NCBI RefSeq assembly: GCF_030867145.1
Contig: NC_134414.1
Span: forward strand, 18,494,518-18,558,517
DNA from: Opisthocomus hoazin
Lineage: Eukaryota; Chordata; Aves; Opisthocomiformes; Opisthocomidae
Direction: 5' to 3'
Length of the DNA stretch: 64,000 nucleotides
Position numbers and translations under genes: made by a program. Positions 32,016 through 44,389 of the stretch are shown here, piece by piece. The notes beneath the pieces are model-generated. The model had not been told where the DNA came from and did no database searches. It saw only the letters and a program-made list of their open reading frames with translations. How positions within the stretch are numbered: position 1 is the stretch's first letter; each line of letters starts with the position of its first letter.

Positions 32016-35000
32016 GCAATTTGGGGCTGTCCTTTTGTATTCAGCATGTGATAATCAAAGATTATGTGGGATTAGAATTAATATACGATCCTGTGGTCCT
32101 GGCAAGTATGTCACTTAAAGAAAAAAGTTGATTTATGGGCAATGTCCACAGATCTTAGTAAGCATATAAGGTGTGTTTCCCTCTTTGCCCATGAAGGGGA
32201 TGTTGAGTGTGAGACCCCATTCTAGCCTTTTCTTGATCTTGCTGTAGTCCTTAAGTATACAAACATCCTCCTACCTCAATTTTGGATTTGCTATGCACTG
32301 GTTTGCAAGTGTCATATGGCAATGGATGAATAATATCAACCCAGTATCAGAAGGTTCATTTCATAGCATTCTATATTCACTATATGTGTTCCTTTTTTTA
32401 TTTTCATCTGAGGTAGTAGTAAGCATTTAGTCCACCTGGGAATGCAGCATCCATCACTTCACTGTGAAGACAATTTAATGGAATTAACCAGGAAATAGTT
32501 CCACCATCTAGTCATACTGTTTTTAACATAAAAATACCTTCCACATAATGTCTGTATATGTGAAACTGCTAAATATTTTAAGTTTCGTATTCCAAATTCA
32601 CTATAAACATTTTGGCAGCTGTTTCAAAAATTGCTGCAGGTCTGGGTTGTTTATAGTAGACAGAAAAACTGGGTTAAAAAAACACCGTTCAGGAAATTCT
32701 TCTGCTAACTCTCCATCTTAAAGCCATACTCTTTTGCCAGTGTTACATCTGTGATATGAACCTAAGCTGGTGGCTTAAAGAGAGTGGATGAACAAACATT
32801 TACTTTAACTATTTTTCTGTGAGATGTCAGTGTGCATTTGTAAAATTGTTTATTTTACATAATGCACCTGGGTGTCACCATTTACATTCTGTGAGGTCAA
32901 GAAGTTAATGATGCAGGCTTCACTGAATATCTTTAATGCATTTTCTTACATTTAAAATAAGATCCTTTTTCTCCCTCAATCCAAACCAAACAGTGATCAT
33001 GATGAGCTGTGGTGAAAAAGACCTCTTGCATCAGCATTTGGACTTGTCCATTTCCAGCTATATGGAACAACAGTCTTTTTTTTATGCCAGTTATTAGGAA
33101 TGTGGCAGAGTGCAGCTAAGTCACACTCCAAAATCGCTTGAAAAATAAAGACTCTGTCAGAATTTACTCTTTCCTTTTTGGAGTTATATGCTGGAACTAA
33201 TCCAGGTGCAAAGTTGTAGAATTTCCCACATGTCTGAGTTTAACAACTACAGTTCAACTAAAGGCCTCCTTGTGCAGTTTCTAGAAATATTGAGGTGATC
33301 AAGAAGAATGTGTTTGAAGTACTTGCTAGGATAAACAAGTCTCTTTCTTCTGTTGTGATTTCCCTATCTCTTTAGTCAGGATAAAGATGTAAAATATTGC
33401 AGGTTTCTGTATCAGATTTTAATGTGAGTGAAATACAGGAATACTGAAAGTTGACAATGAACTCTAGTTCTACTTTTTTAGTTCTAACTTCTGGATTGTA
33501 TGAGCAATTAAAGTTCCTGTGAAATTTTAACCAAATTGCAAGAAGACGTTTTATGTGGATAGAGTCCTCTGCAGATTTTTTCTGGCTTTGGATAACTGCT
33601 TGTCTGGCTTCACCTCATGCCTCAAGTGAAGCCATTCCTGCTTGCTGACAAACTGAAGTTTGCAAATGAAACTTGCAGTGTTGGGGTCATATTTTAATTT
33701 AATTGTTTCTCTTTGCATAAGTCAATCTTCTGTCCCATCCTTCATTTGAAGCTGAAGAATTTTATAGCTTCATCTCTAGAAGAAGTGTTACCTTGAATTG
33801 AAGAAATTCACCTGGATTTTTGAAAGTGTAACTATGAAGTGTCATTTGCAATAAACAAGCTGTTAAAATGTAAGCTACCGTCTGTATACCTTACAGGATG
33901 TAGTCTCAGCAGCTTTCTGAGGTGAATGTACTTACAAAGTAGAAGCAGTAATTGCTTATGGTGTACATTGGCGTTTTGATTTCTGACCCTGGCAGACATT
34001 AATCCAGAGTGCCACATACATTAGCAAAAGCAGCGGATCCTTTTGCATTTTGTCTCTCTTCTTGCTTTTGGCTTTTCATATGCTCCACCACTGTCTTTCT
34101 TGACCTTAACATTGGTAGTACTGGAGGTGTGGTATCAAAGCAAGGAAGATCAGATGTAACACAGCTTCCAGTTCTCCCTTATGATATGAGGAGGAGGTTT
34201 AAGGTGCATTCATAATGGTGGCAGGAATGCAAGTATGTAGTCTTTGTGACGGAAGGTTTGAAGAGCTGAAATAGATTCCATGCATTTCCACTTCAAAAAA
34301 AAAATAATATCTATTTTGTCTTCAGTTTCTATTAATGAAATGTAATCATTTGTCCATAAAATTGGTAAATCTCAGTTTTTAGTTTCAGTATGTTTTGAGA
34401 ACTGTGCGTATATGAATTTCCAATATAGTGAAAGTTCCTTATATTTCTCTCTGCTATGCTTTGGCTTCCAAGTGGATTGAAGTGGGTATTCCTGTAAAAG
34501 TGTGTACGTGGGAATTAGTTGGCGGTTTTCCTATTTTTTACTATTGTGCAATTACGGCCTTTAGACTCTCTAAAATTAAAAGTATCTACTTCAAATTATT
34601 TTTCTATTTGTTTTCACAGGCGATCAGTCAGTACTTTGAAGGGATACTAGGGAGGCTCGAGTTGAGTATTTCAGTTTGAACTTTTTCCCTGAAAAGCAAA
34701 GGGAAGAATAATTAAAATAGCTTGATTAAGGAGTAGCCTTGTTAAGTAGCAGCTTTACTCGATTAAGCAAGAAGATCTATGAAGGAACTGCAAGCGCTTA
34801 AAGTTATGGGAAGGGATCTTCCCGTGATGAGAGGAGGAAAGAACATGTGGCTAAACATTACTACCTTTCTTCGCACTAATGCTGGCTAGGACAGTGTACT
34901 AGGACAATGCTACCTACGCAGTGTACTGGTGACCTGTAGAATCACATTTCTAGCACACAGAGAACTTTAAAGATGGGAAGCTCCCAGTTGTAGTGATCCT

Positions 35001-35059
35001 TGCATGGTGGGATTTAGAAGTTTTACTTGAAGAGTGTTACTTTTACAGTATTACTGCCT

Positions 35060-35195
35060 TTAGCACAGAATGTTTCCGGGGATGGGGCATCTACCACCTC
35101 TCTGGGCAACCTGTGCCAGTGCTTCACCACCCTCACTGTAAAAAATTTCTTCTTTATATCCGGTCTAAATCTACCCTCTTTTAGTTTAAAACACT
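35060..35195 (-). mobile_element. CR1 LINE remnant
   Basis: Antisense of the CR1 C-terminal segment (GGATGGGGCATCTACCACCT ... CTGGGCAACCTGTGCCAGTG ... TTCTTTATATCCGG), diverged and lacking the 3' octamers. Confidence 0.7.
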
Positions 35196-36028
35196 TATTT
35201 AAATATGACTAGCCTACATAGGCACTGTGCCAATAAATTTACTGGGTATATTTCACTCAAGGAGCTAGTTTAAGCTTGTCAGTAAAAGCTGATGATTTCG
35301 TCGTCAGGAATAAAAGTTCCACATAGCTTCATCAAGCTTGTGCCTACCGAAGGAAAGCTTTGTGATGATGGTTGTTTTCGATTAGAGCCTGCTTTGTTTT
35401 CCAGCCAGTAGAAGGACACATTTAACATATTTGATATTAACACATGATTGTGTCAATCATAGTTTCACAGTACTGTTTTATTCCATTTTGTGCTACTAAT
35501 CTGATTGTCTTTCAGGAATTATCTCAACAACTAGAAGTTGATACTAAGTCTTACATATTTATAGGTAAAAGCTGTAGTTCCTTTGTGCTATTTCTGAATA
35601 ACAACTTTTAAACTATTTCCCTGACATCTTGTGAAAGGCACATACAGAGATCATTTGCAATTCACTTTCCTGTTGATCTGCCCACTGTGATACATTTACA
35701 TGGTAATGCAAAGACTGTGGTGAAATTCACATTGCTGAGAAGAACTGGTTGAGTCTGCATGTTAATTCACACATAGGAAAGAATCAAATCTCTGGTTGAG
35801 GCTAAAAAAGGAAAAGATTGTGATGTGTCTCTTCTTCACCACCCACTGTCCCATTTATGTTCAGACAAACCATAAAAATCCAGTTGTGCTGAAGTTTATA
35901 GCATTTAATTTATGGACAAGCAAGATTTTGTACTAAAATTACAAACTGATACGCAAGTAAGTTACAAATATTTTTGCAAATGTATGTAGAAAACATAAGG
36001 ATCATCTACTTTTGCTTCTTAAATACAG

Positions 36029-36174
36029 AGCATTTGAAGAAAAATGGAAGAAAGAAGAAGAAAAAGAACGAAGGCTTAGAGAACAAGTTCTGCAGCAGAG
36101 GAAAATGAAACTTCAGGAAGCAACTGATAAGTTCCAGCGTGCTCACCTGCGTTTTTCTCAGCACAAGCAAATAG
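36029..36174 (+). CDS. CEP126: CEP126 coding exon 3 (coiled coil)
   Basis: 146-bp exon, acceptor AATACAG, donor ATAG|gtttgt. The split arginine codon joins exon 2 exactly and gives NRRRRAFEEKWKKEEEKERR, then LREQVLQQRKMKLQEATDKF and QRAHLRFSQHK. Human CEP126 has the same pattern (AFEEK..EEKE..IREQILQQRKQKFEE..EKFQRAH). Almost wholly charged and helical, a long coiled coil. Phase 2 in, phase 1 out. The donor is weaker than average (gtttgt). Confidence 0.93.
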
Positions 36175-37505
36175 GTTTGTAAATTAAAATTTAACTATTA
36201 TTCACAGTACAAGTGTTTTTCTCTTAATAGATTATAATTGAAGGCAAACAGAACAACTTTACTCAAACTGAATGCTTTTGTATAAACAAAACATAACCAA
36301 CAAGAAGCTCAGGTCTGATACGTACAACAAAAGTGAGTAGAGGGAATTAAAAAACCAAACCTTTTTCTAAAAACTGTATTGTAAAATATTATATTCCAGT
36401 CACAGTAAGTACATCACCTCCTCAGGATATTGTGGCTTCCTGGGTTTTCCCTGCTTTTTTCACTGCAGTGTGCTTATTGCTTACAGCACTGTGCTTTCAC
36501 AGCTAGGTGTGAAGTGTTACAAGGCCACTGGAAGTTACTAGGGTAGTGTAATTGTCCCCTATTTGAACCCCCAAATATGAAATGTTCAAGAATGTGCACT
36601 TTGTTTATGATTAAGTAAAAGCAGTCCTAGCATAAGTTAATATATTACATAACTTTTGCTGAATTAGTCAGCTTTTTAAGCTGTTCTCTCACTGCTGGGA
36701 AATAATGATTGCTTCAGCTCAGTTTCTGCTTTCTTGGAATCAGTGCAGATTGGCAGGGGTTTTTAACAGCATCATCCAAGTCTGATTTCCAGTCAACTTT
36801 CCAGTGTTGAAACTCCTAAGATATGGTATATTACTTAGGTATTCTTTAACAGATTTACTCTCCCAATTGCAGTTGTGCCAGCTGTGAGGTAATGTCTCTG
36901 ACTTCAAGATCAAATGTCAGATTAAAATAACAAAATAGAACAGTACTGGTTTAGGGCTTCTTCGTAGCTCTACTGACAGCCCAGACTGTGTAGCAATATA
37001 ATGAATCACAATTTTTTTTCCTTGGTTTTGCTTTATAGCAGTTCTCCCTCTGCCACTTTCTACCCTGCTTTTGCTAACTTGAAAGAGGCAATACCTTGTG
37101 CCTGTCTGGACTCTTTCTTTCTCCACTGGTTTGATTAGTAACTCACAGTTTGGCGTCTATAAAATATCTGCAAGCCATGACTTTGGCTTAGTGCATGAGC
37201 AGAATAATAGCGATGTAAAAATAAAGTGGATGCTAGATTTTTTAACCGCCTACTTTTTCAACAGTGCAGTGTGAAAACAAACAGCAAAACTGTTGAATAC
37301 AGGTGTTACTGTAAACACTTATATAGACTGGGGTTTTGTGTCAGAGGAACTAGAGATGCTGCAGCATGTCTAATGATGCTAAACCACTCAGTTTATTGCA
37401 ACAGGCTGGATTTAGGCTTCCAAACTTAACCAAACCTTTTATGGTAAAATATTCCAATTTTAAAAATATTTTTCTCCATTGTGTTTTTTACTGTAATCCC
37501 TGTAG
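36175..37505 (+). other. CEP126 intron 3
   Basis: 1.3-kb AT-rich intron; no transposon or exon recognised. Confidence 0.8.
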
Positions 37506-37611
37506 TCCAGACAAAAGCAGCTCTTCAATTAGAAGAAGCTCTTGAAAAAATTAAAGGATCTGTTTTAACACCAGGACTGTGCTTGCCCAGCAGAAACAAA
37601 GCCAACTTCAG
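37506..37611 (+). CDS. CEP126: CEP126 coding exon 4
   Basis: 106-bp exon, acceptor CCTGTAG, donor TTCAG|gtaagc. With the split codon it reads VQTKAALQLEEALEKIKGSV, then LTPGLCLPSRNKANF. It corresponds to the PPLEEALKQIQES ... LPFSRRP region of the human protein. Phase 1 in, phase 2 out, agreeing with both neighbours. Confidence 0.88.
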
Positions 37612-40600
37612 GTAAGCATTTCTGTTTGCTCTGATGATCAAAGGAAGTAAATTGCTTAGTGTATTCAATAAACAGCAGACAATTACGCTTTCAGAAATAG
37701 TAGGCCATTTCTCTAGTGGCAAAGAAAGCATTTCTGTGAACTGTTCCAATGAAACATTATGAAACATCCTTGAGTTGTTTGTGTCCATTTGGTAAAAGAG
37801 CACAGGAGATGACATAAACCTTTTTCCTGCAGCAGAATTCTGGGAACAGTCGGGGCTAACCCGATCCCCATTCAGTTACAGTCTGACTCAGATTGCCACA
37901 GTTATCCAACCGTTTGCTGTTCTATGAAGTATAAAGTATTCTGTCCGACGATTTCTTATTCTTACTCAGATTTTTTCCTTTTGACATTCAAGGATAATTT
38001 AGTTTGTATATTCATCCCATGATCTGATCTTCTTTCCAGCTGTCACTCCTTTGAATTTCTCATCCTCTATATGTATCTTGAGCATCCTGATAACAATTCT
38101 TCCTGCAGTTTCATTTTGTGTCACATACAATTTGAGTTGCATACTTTTCACTCTACGCAAGCACTTTTTCTAAGATACCTTGACTTATCACAGAAAGTTT
38201 CTTCATGCATAGTTTGTCTGCTGTATTTGATACTCCTTCCTGATTATCCCCTTCCTAATCTCTCGTTTCTTTAACATTTCAGTTCAGCATTTTATTTTTG
38301 TTGTTGCTGCTTTTGTTATTACTACTATTATAAATATTTTCTGCATGCTGTCGATTGTGCAAATGTTCAGAATAGAGATAAATTCTATCTAAAAAGGATC
38401 TCCCTACTTTTGAGCTTCAGTGTGTTCTTCATTGTGTTGTTAATATTCAGTTTAATTACATTTCTACAGCTGATTAAAACATGTTTGCAGCTGATAAACT
38501 GGTCAGTTGAGAAAATATTTCATACCTCTCAGAGCTAAAAACTCATGCTATCTGCTGGTCAACATGCATATAGTTCAGCTACTATGCTGAATTGACATAA
38601 TAAAGGAGGATTGCAGCCATTAAAACAAACCAATAAAAAATCTGCTTCTAAGTATCAGTTGAAATTATGGCAAAAAAATGTAGAAGTTTCTGAAACCTGT
38701 CTCAGGGATCCTGATTGTCTCATTTCATTCGTAGGCTCGACTAAAGACAGCAGCTCAGTGCCTCTTCCCACTGCCTTTATCATTTGTTTCTTTATTTTTT
38801 ATCTTTCTTCAAACTGCTCCTTGTGCCTCAAGGGCTCACAGCTTTCTCTCAGGACATGTTCAAGCCACTTACCATATCCTTAATTTCTTACAGTATAACA
38901 TTGCTGTCACTCCATATTATATTTGTATAATTTAAAGAATTTGCTATCCTGTAATAATGATAGTGCATTGTTTCTCTGATTTTCATTTTTATAACCTGAT
39001 TTCCTAAAGAAATTAAATTTATACATTCATATTCCTTTACAGTTTGTGTTCCCCTAGTAACCAAATTTGAGAGAGCGCTAAGAATCTCAAAGATAATTAT
39101 ATTTCTATAAGCTTGAAATTGGCAATTGAGCAGGGAAGAAATTACTCAAACCAGTGACCCCAGCATGTAAAAGGTTTAGAAGTTGAGTCCACATTGACCT
39201 ATTGCCAGGTCACAAGCCAGTTAGTACGGATCAGACAGCACACGAGTATCTTGGAACCTGCCACAGAATGTCCTGCCTCTTCCCCAGCTGGTGACTAGGA
39301 GGCCTGGGTGGGAGCCAGATGGGTTGGGTGAGGGAGGATGTAGAGAATATTTGGGTATGGTAACAAGGCAAAAAGAATTAAGTTATTGCAGGCCAGGCTT
39401 TTGTATAGGGGCAAAGTATATGAATTAGTATGAAATAAAGCTTTGCTTATTCTAATGCTAACAATTTGTCTTCCTTCCTTGTGACAGAAAATACTTTAAG
39501 CATTTTTGTCTACATCTCACGCAATCCTTTACTACGCACAGAGATTCAAACTGAACACATGCTATGCAGCAGCTGTGCAGCGTAGATTCTTCTGGTCTGC
39601 TGCAGAAGATGTTAGTGCAGGGTTGTTCCTGTTAGTTTTGGTCTGGGAGCCATAGTTTGTGTGGGTCATAAAAGTGGCATTTCTGTGTTTTCAGGCTTGG
39701 TTCCAAAAATGCTGCAGATTTCTCTTAGAGGGCAAACAAATTTCTTGCAAATCAGTACAGCAAAGTAAGCTTTGATACAGAAAAGCATTTTGGGAAGGTT
39801 TCCAAAGGTGGAGGTTCTTCAAAACTCTTCAGTTCTGAGCTGTAAAGTTTTAAAAAGGTCTTACAATCCCTTTAACTGGAAATTTTGAGACAGCTAATAA
39901 CTAACTCAAATGAGGCAGTAGATCCCTTTCTGTATTTCTGTGTCTTCTTACACTTCTGTAAACACTCAAACCAAAAATTACAAGTTATAAAAAATTACAT
40001 TAAGTGATGGAGACATATTACCCCCTCTTGGAGAAAGGCAAAAAATCCTGGAACACCTAATGAGTGAGAGTTTGTATTCTGTGCTTGCAGTAGAGCTATT
40101 CTGCTTCTAGTGAGGTTTAGTTATTAAATGCTGCAGCAAAGATTTTGGTCAATTCGTTAGCCGACAGGGATTGGGATGTGTGCACATTAGGTGTGTAAAT
40201 GGTGTGCTGCTCTTTTTACAAGATATATTTCACTGTTAGTGTTTAAAACCAGTTGTATTTGATTAGGTTCAGTCTTGGGAATAGAAACTTAATTGGACAA
40301 ATCAAAAATGTTCTCTGAAAAAAGTTAGGATGTAGAAACTTTTATAAATATAAATGGTCTAAATATTCAAATAGATATCAAGAAATTTCTCCCTGCCCCC
40401 CAAAAAACAGATTTTTGTGGGGCCAGATGTGGATCAGTCTGGTCCACAGTAACAAAGTCTTTAAAAGTGGACAGGTACGGAAAGTTTTTGGACGGGAGGA
40501 TATCTCCCATTCAAAAGAATATAGAATACAGTTTTCTGAGTTCTATAAATAAATATGAGAAGTTGTTCTTCCTTTTTACTATCAGCCATCTCATCAGAAA

Positions 40601-43312
40601 TAATACATTCCTTTTTAGACTCTGCCAAATATATATCTCTGCTTAGGTCAGTGCAATCAAGACAGCCTTTTTGGAGTATTGTATAAAATCTTCTGAAAAA
40701 TAACACTAATCTTGATGGGATTAAAGTTTCCATTTTCCATTGTTCTAATATTGTGTTATAATAAATACAGAAAAGGTCTCATTAGACTATTTACCGATTT
40801 GACACAGATGTACTACAAAGAAAAGGGATGGATTTTAACAGGGAGTACAATTTTAGATACAGAAAGAGGATGAAACAGATGAGGGCTCAGAGGAAGGAAC
40901 TGTGGACACTTAAGCTGAAGAAATGGAGAGAAATGAAGGAAAGGGGTTATTGCGTTTCTGTACATATATTAGACATATGGTAGCCATCTCCAGCTAGGAG
41001 CAAAACATGTTTCCTAATAATGTATCTCTGCTGGATAAGCAATAGAAGAGGATGAGGTCTGTGGATGTATTGGGTGACTGCACTTCAGTAGGGGTGCCAG
41101 CCGTTAAGGAAGATAGCTTTGTCTGGCATGAAATAGATATCTTCTTACAAGTTCCTACACTGCATATTGCCCATATATGAAAGGAACCATCATCTTTACC
41201 ATTACCTTCACTGAAAATGAGGGTGGGTAAAATATGAGTGGTAGATCATCTTGTCAAGCTAGATTCCAATCAAAAAAAAGAGGGAAGTATGTGGAAGTAT
41301 AATTTTTGTACTTAGTTGCATATAGAGTAAAAGTTCACTTTTGCCACAAATTTAGCTAAACACCTTCACCCAATTTCACAGTATTTAAGAAGTAGTGTTG
41401 ATGCTCCTAAGGAGCTATTAACAAGAAATGCGTCCTGGGAATGCTGGAAAGGATCTGTATATTGAATGGACAATAAGGTTTGGTTTGTTACTCAAACTCC
41501 AGTGATTGCTGAGACAAAGTATCATTTCAAATATTGGCCCTGATCAACCTGGTAAAATAAAAGCTGGATCTCCCCTTTTTGGTGAAGGTATACCCATTTT
41601 GCTATTAAGGTGGACTGAGGACTGGCTGAATGGCAGAGCTCAGAGGGTTGTCATCAGTGGCACTGAGTCTAGTTGGAGGCCTGTAACTAGTGGGGTTCCC
41701 AGGGGTCAGTACTGGGCCCAGTCTTGTTCAACTTCTTCATCAGTGACCTGGATGAAGAGTTAGAAAGTACCCTCAGCAAGTTTGCTGATGACACCAAACT
41801 GGGAGGAGTGGTAGACACACCGGAAGGCTGTGCTGCCATTCAGCGTGACCTGGACAGGCTGGAAAGCTGGGCAGAGAGGAACCTGATGAGGTTCAACAAG
41901 GGCAAGTGCAGGGTCCTGCACCTGGGGAGGAACAACCCCATGCATCAGTACAGGCTTGGGGTGGACCTGCTGGAGAGCAGCTCTGTGGAGAGGGACCTGG
42001 GTGTCCTGGTGGACGACAAGTTGACCATGAGCCAGCAGTGTGCCAAGAAGGCCAATGGGATCCTGGGGTGCATTGAGGAGTGTGGCCAGCAGGTTGAGGG
42101 AGGTTGTCCTCCCCCTCTCCTCTGCCCTAGTGAGATGGGGATCTGGAGTACTCTGTCCAGTTCTGGGCTCCCCAGTTCAGGAAAGATGAAGAGCTACTGG
42201 AGAGAGTCCAGTGGAGGGCTACAAAGATGATGAGGGGACTGGAGCATCTCTCCTATGAGGAAAGGCTGAGGGAGCTGGGCTTGTTCAGCCTGAAGAAGAG
42301 AAGTCTGCAAGGGGACCTTATAAATGCCTACAGATATCTTAAGGGTGGGTGTCAGGAGCATGGGGCCAGACTCTTTTCTGGTGTATTTCGGGGTGTGGGT
42401 TATTTTGGGGTTTTTTTAATGTGTATCTTTCTTACTGGTTAAAGCTACTTGTTTCTTGGTTTCGTCATCCTTGATATCTACCTAGTTCTTGCCTCTTGTT
42501 TTCCAAAGCTTGGTTGCTATTCCTAGTGATCTTACCCAGCCTTGTTCCAGTTCTGTCTGCTTTTTATTCTTGAACATATCTTGTTACAGACTCCCTGCCT
42601 TCCTAGTCTCTGATTGCCCATTTTCCTTGCTGTTTGGCTTCACATGCTTCTTGGCTTCTTTAATTCCTGGGTGTCAACCAGCCCCATGGTTCTTGCTGAT
42701 TCTCATCCTGTAGAGTCCTGTGGTTTCCTCTGTCTTAATTTGAGCTCACTCTGACCACAGCACCCAGCTACTCCAAAGATTTTTTTTTTTTCAGGTAGCA
42801 GATACAAATTCTTTAATGTAATGTACCACTTTGCTGACATAATGCATCATCAGTAGTGTTGTGTTCTCTGGATACTACAAAGCCTTCTTGCTGTTTGAAC
42901 TAAGGGAATATCTGACAGCATCAGTATATAGTTATCCCCTATGTAAGCCAACCTTATGGAAAAATAAAGGCCATTTTGTTTTTTTTTTTTAAAAAAAAAA
43001 AACGTGTTGCATTTCTGTAAATGACCAGACTGCTGGCTGACATTTTCCAGATTAATTCAGCCTGAGGTAGTCACCCAACAATCCAATCAGAAAAGTCTGA
43101 CTATAAATAACAGAAGGGATGGTTTGAAATGGGAAGTGTTGGGCAGTTTTGGATAGTACTAACAGCACCAGCTGTAGTTACATATAGCATAGCTGTCCTT
43201 CACTTGCCAGGCATTTATTGATGAAGTATGCTTTTGGAAAGGAACGTGTCTAAAAGTGTACAGTTGACAAGCAGAAACAAGCCAAAGTAATAAGTTATTT
43301 GCTTGCATCAAG
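37612..43312 (+). other. CEP126 intron 4
   Basis: 5.7-kb intron with a doubly truncated CR1 in sense orientation (41605-42378). A possible LTR-like end with AATAAAGCTTTGC lies near 39.44 kb, and a T-run followed by an A-run (42980-43002) lies near its end. No extra exon is required by phase. Confidence 0.8.
41605..42378 (+). mobile_element. CR1 LINE lacking its 3' end
   Basis: Plus-strand CR1 reverse-transcriptase coding remnants: [27 protein letters not shown], then after a frameshift [35 protein letters not shown] (the FADD catalytic box), [20 protein letters not shown] and [18 protein letters not shown]. It breaks off at GARLFS, leaving out the usual 3' UTR and octamer tail. Internal deletions remove parts around 42045 and 42080. 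Confidence 0.9.
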
Positions 43313-43511
43313 AACCACAGATGACACTTCATCCTCATCAGCATCTAGAAACGATTCTTGCCGTCAGAAGCAGATTTCAGCAATGGAAGGCTGGGATGAA
43401 ACAGTACAAGAGAGCAGCAGAACAAACGTGGATAGTAACCAACTTCTCTTCCAGAAAAATATGAAAGAAATACAGCAACTCCTTGAAAAACAGCATCTCA
43501 GCAACTTGGAG
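43313..43511 (+). CDS. CEP126: CEP126 coding exon 5
   Basis: 199-bp exon, acceptor GCATCAAG (poor pyrimidine tract), donor TTGGAG|gtatga. It encodes TTDDTSSSSASRNDSCRQKQ, then MEGWDETVQESSR, NVDSNQLLFQKNMKEIQQLL and EKQHLSNLE. The last block matches human KLEETQKLLEDQHLSNLQ closely. Phase 2 in, phase 0 out. The acceptor at 43312 was chosen because the only nearby alternative (CCACAG at 43320) gives an immediate stop. The exon sits between two inverted CR1 copies. Confidence 0.88.
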
Positions 43512-43894
43512 GTATGATATTTTCACGTGATTCATTAAATGATGCTTCTTAAATGTAATAGAATGTTTCGTGAATGTGATGAAAATGAAATGTCTGTTAA
43601 GCACACTTTACTGAGTATACAATACCTGCGGGCACACTGCACTATGCCTTACCAATAGATTATTTATAGTAAAATTATACATATTTTTCAGTAAGAAATC
43701 AAAGATCTTTTAAAGTGTTGTAAGAATATTTTCACAAATTCCTCAAAGATATCTGTCATGTTGTCTGTCTTTCTTGTGAATTTAAGATTTGTGTGTCAGA
43801 CTTCTTGGCGCTGAAGTAGCTAGCCATTAGTCTATCACAGGAATCATGTCCTAGCTCCGAACTTAAATTGGCAGCTTGCAATTCACACTTCAGT

Positions 43895-44389
43895 TCACAG
43901 AATCACAGAATCACAGAATGGTAGGGGTTGGAAGGGACCTCTGTGGGTCATCTAGTCCAACCCTCCTGCCGAAGCAGGGTCACCTACAGCAGGCTGCACA
44001 GGACCTTGTCCAGGCGGGTCTTGAATATCTCCAGAGAAGGAGACTCCACAACCTCCCTGGGCAGCCTGTTCCAGTGCTCCATCTCCCTCAGAGGGAAGAA
44101 GTTCCTCCTCATGTTCAGACGGAACTTCCTGTGCCTCAGTTTGTGCCCATTGCCCCTTGTCCTGTCGCTGGGCACCACTGAAAAGAGTCTGGCCCCATCC
44201 TCCTGACACCCACCCCTGAGATATTTATAAGCATATATTAGGTCACCTTGCAGCCTTCTCTTCTTCAGGCTGAACAAGCCCCGCTCGCTCAGCTTTTCCT
44301 CATAGGAGAGATGCTCCAGTCCCCTCACCATCCTCGTAGCCCTGTGCTGGACTCTCTCCAGTAGCTCCTCATCTTTCTTGAACTGGGGA
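43895..44389 (-). mobile_element. Young CR1 LINE, 5'-truncated
   Basis: CACAGAATCA octamers and GGGGTTGGAAGGGACC at the left end; the antisense frame reads [60 protein letters not shown] and [18 protein letters not shown]. It is truncated just past a partial [10 protein letters not shown] motif. Antisense to CEP126 and only about 380 bp downstream of exon 5. Confidence 0.93.

Larger units (their letters stand above)
25841..36028 (+). other. CEP126 intron 2
   Basis: 10.2-kb intron. It contains a nested CR1-in-CR1 complex (27790-29442), a possible LTR-like stretch (31196-32015) and a short CR1 remnant (35060-35195). The remainder shows no exon or repeat I can name. Confidence 0.8.
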
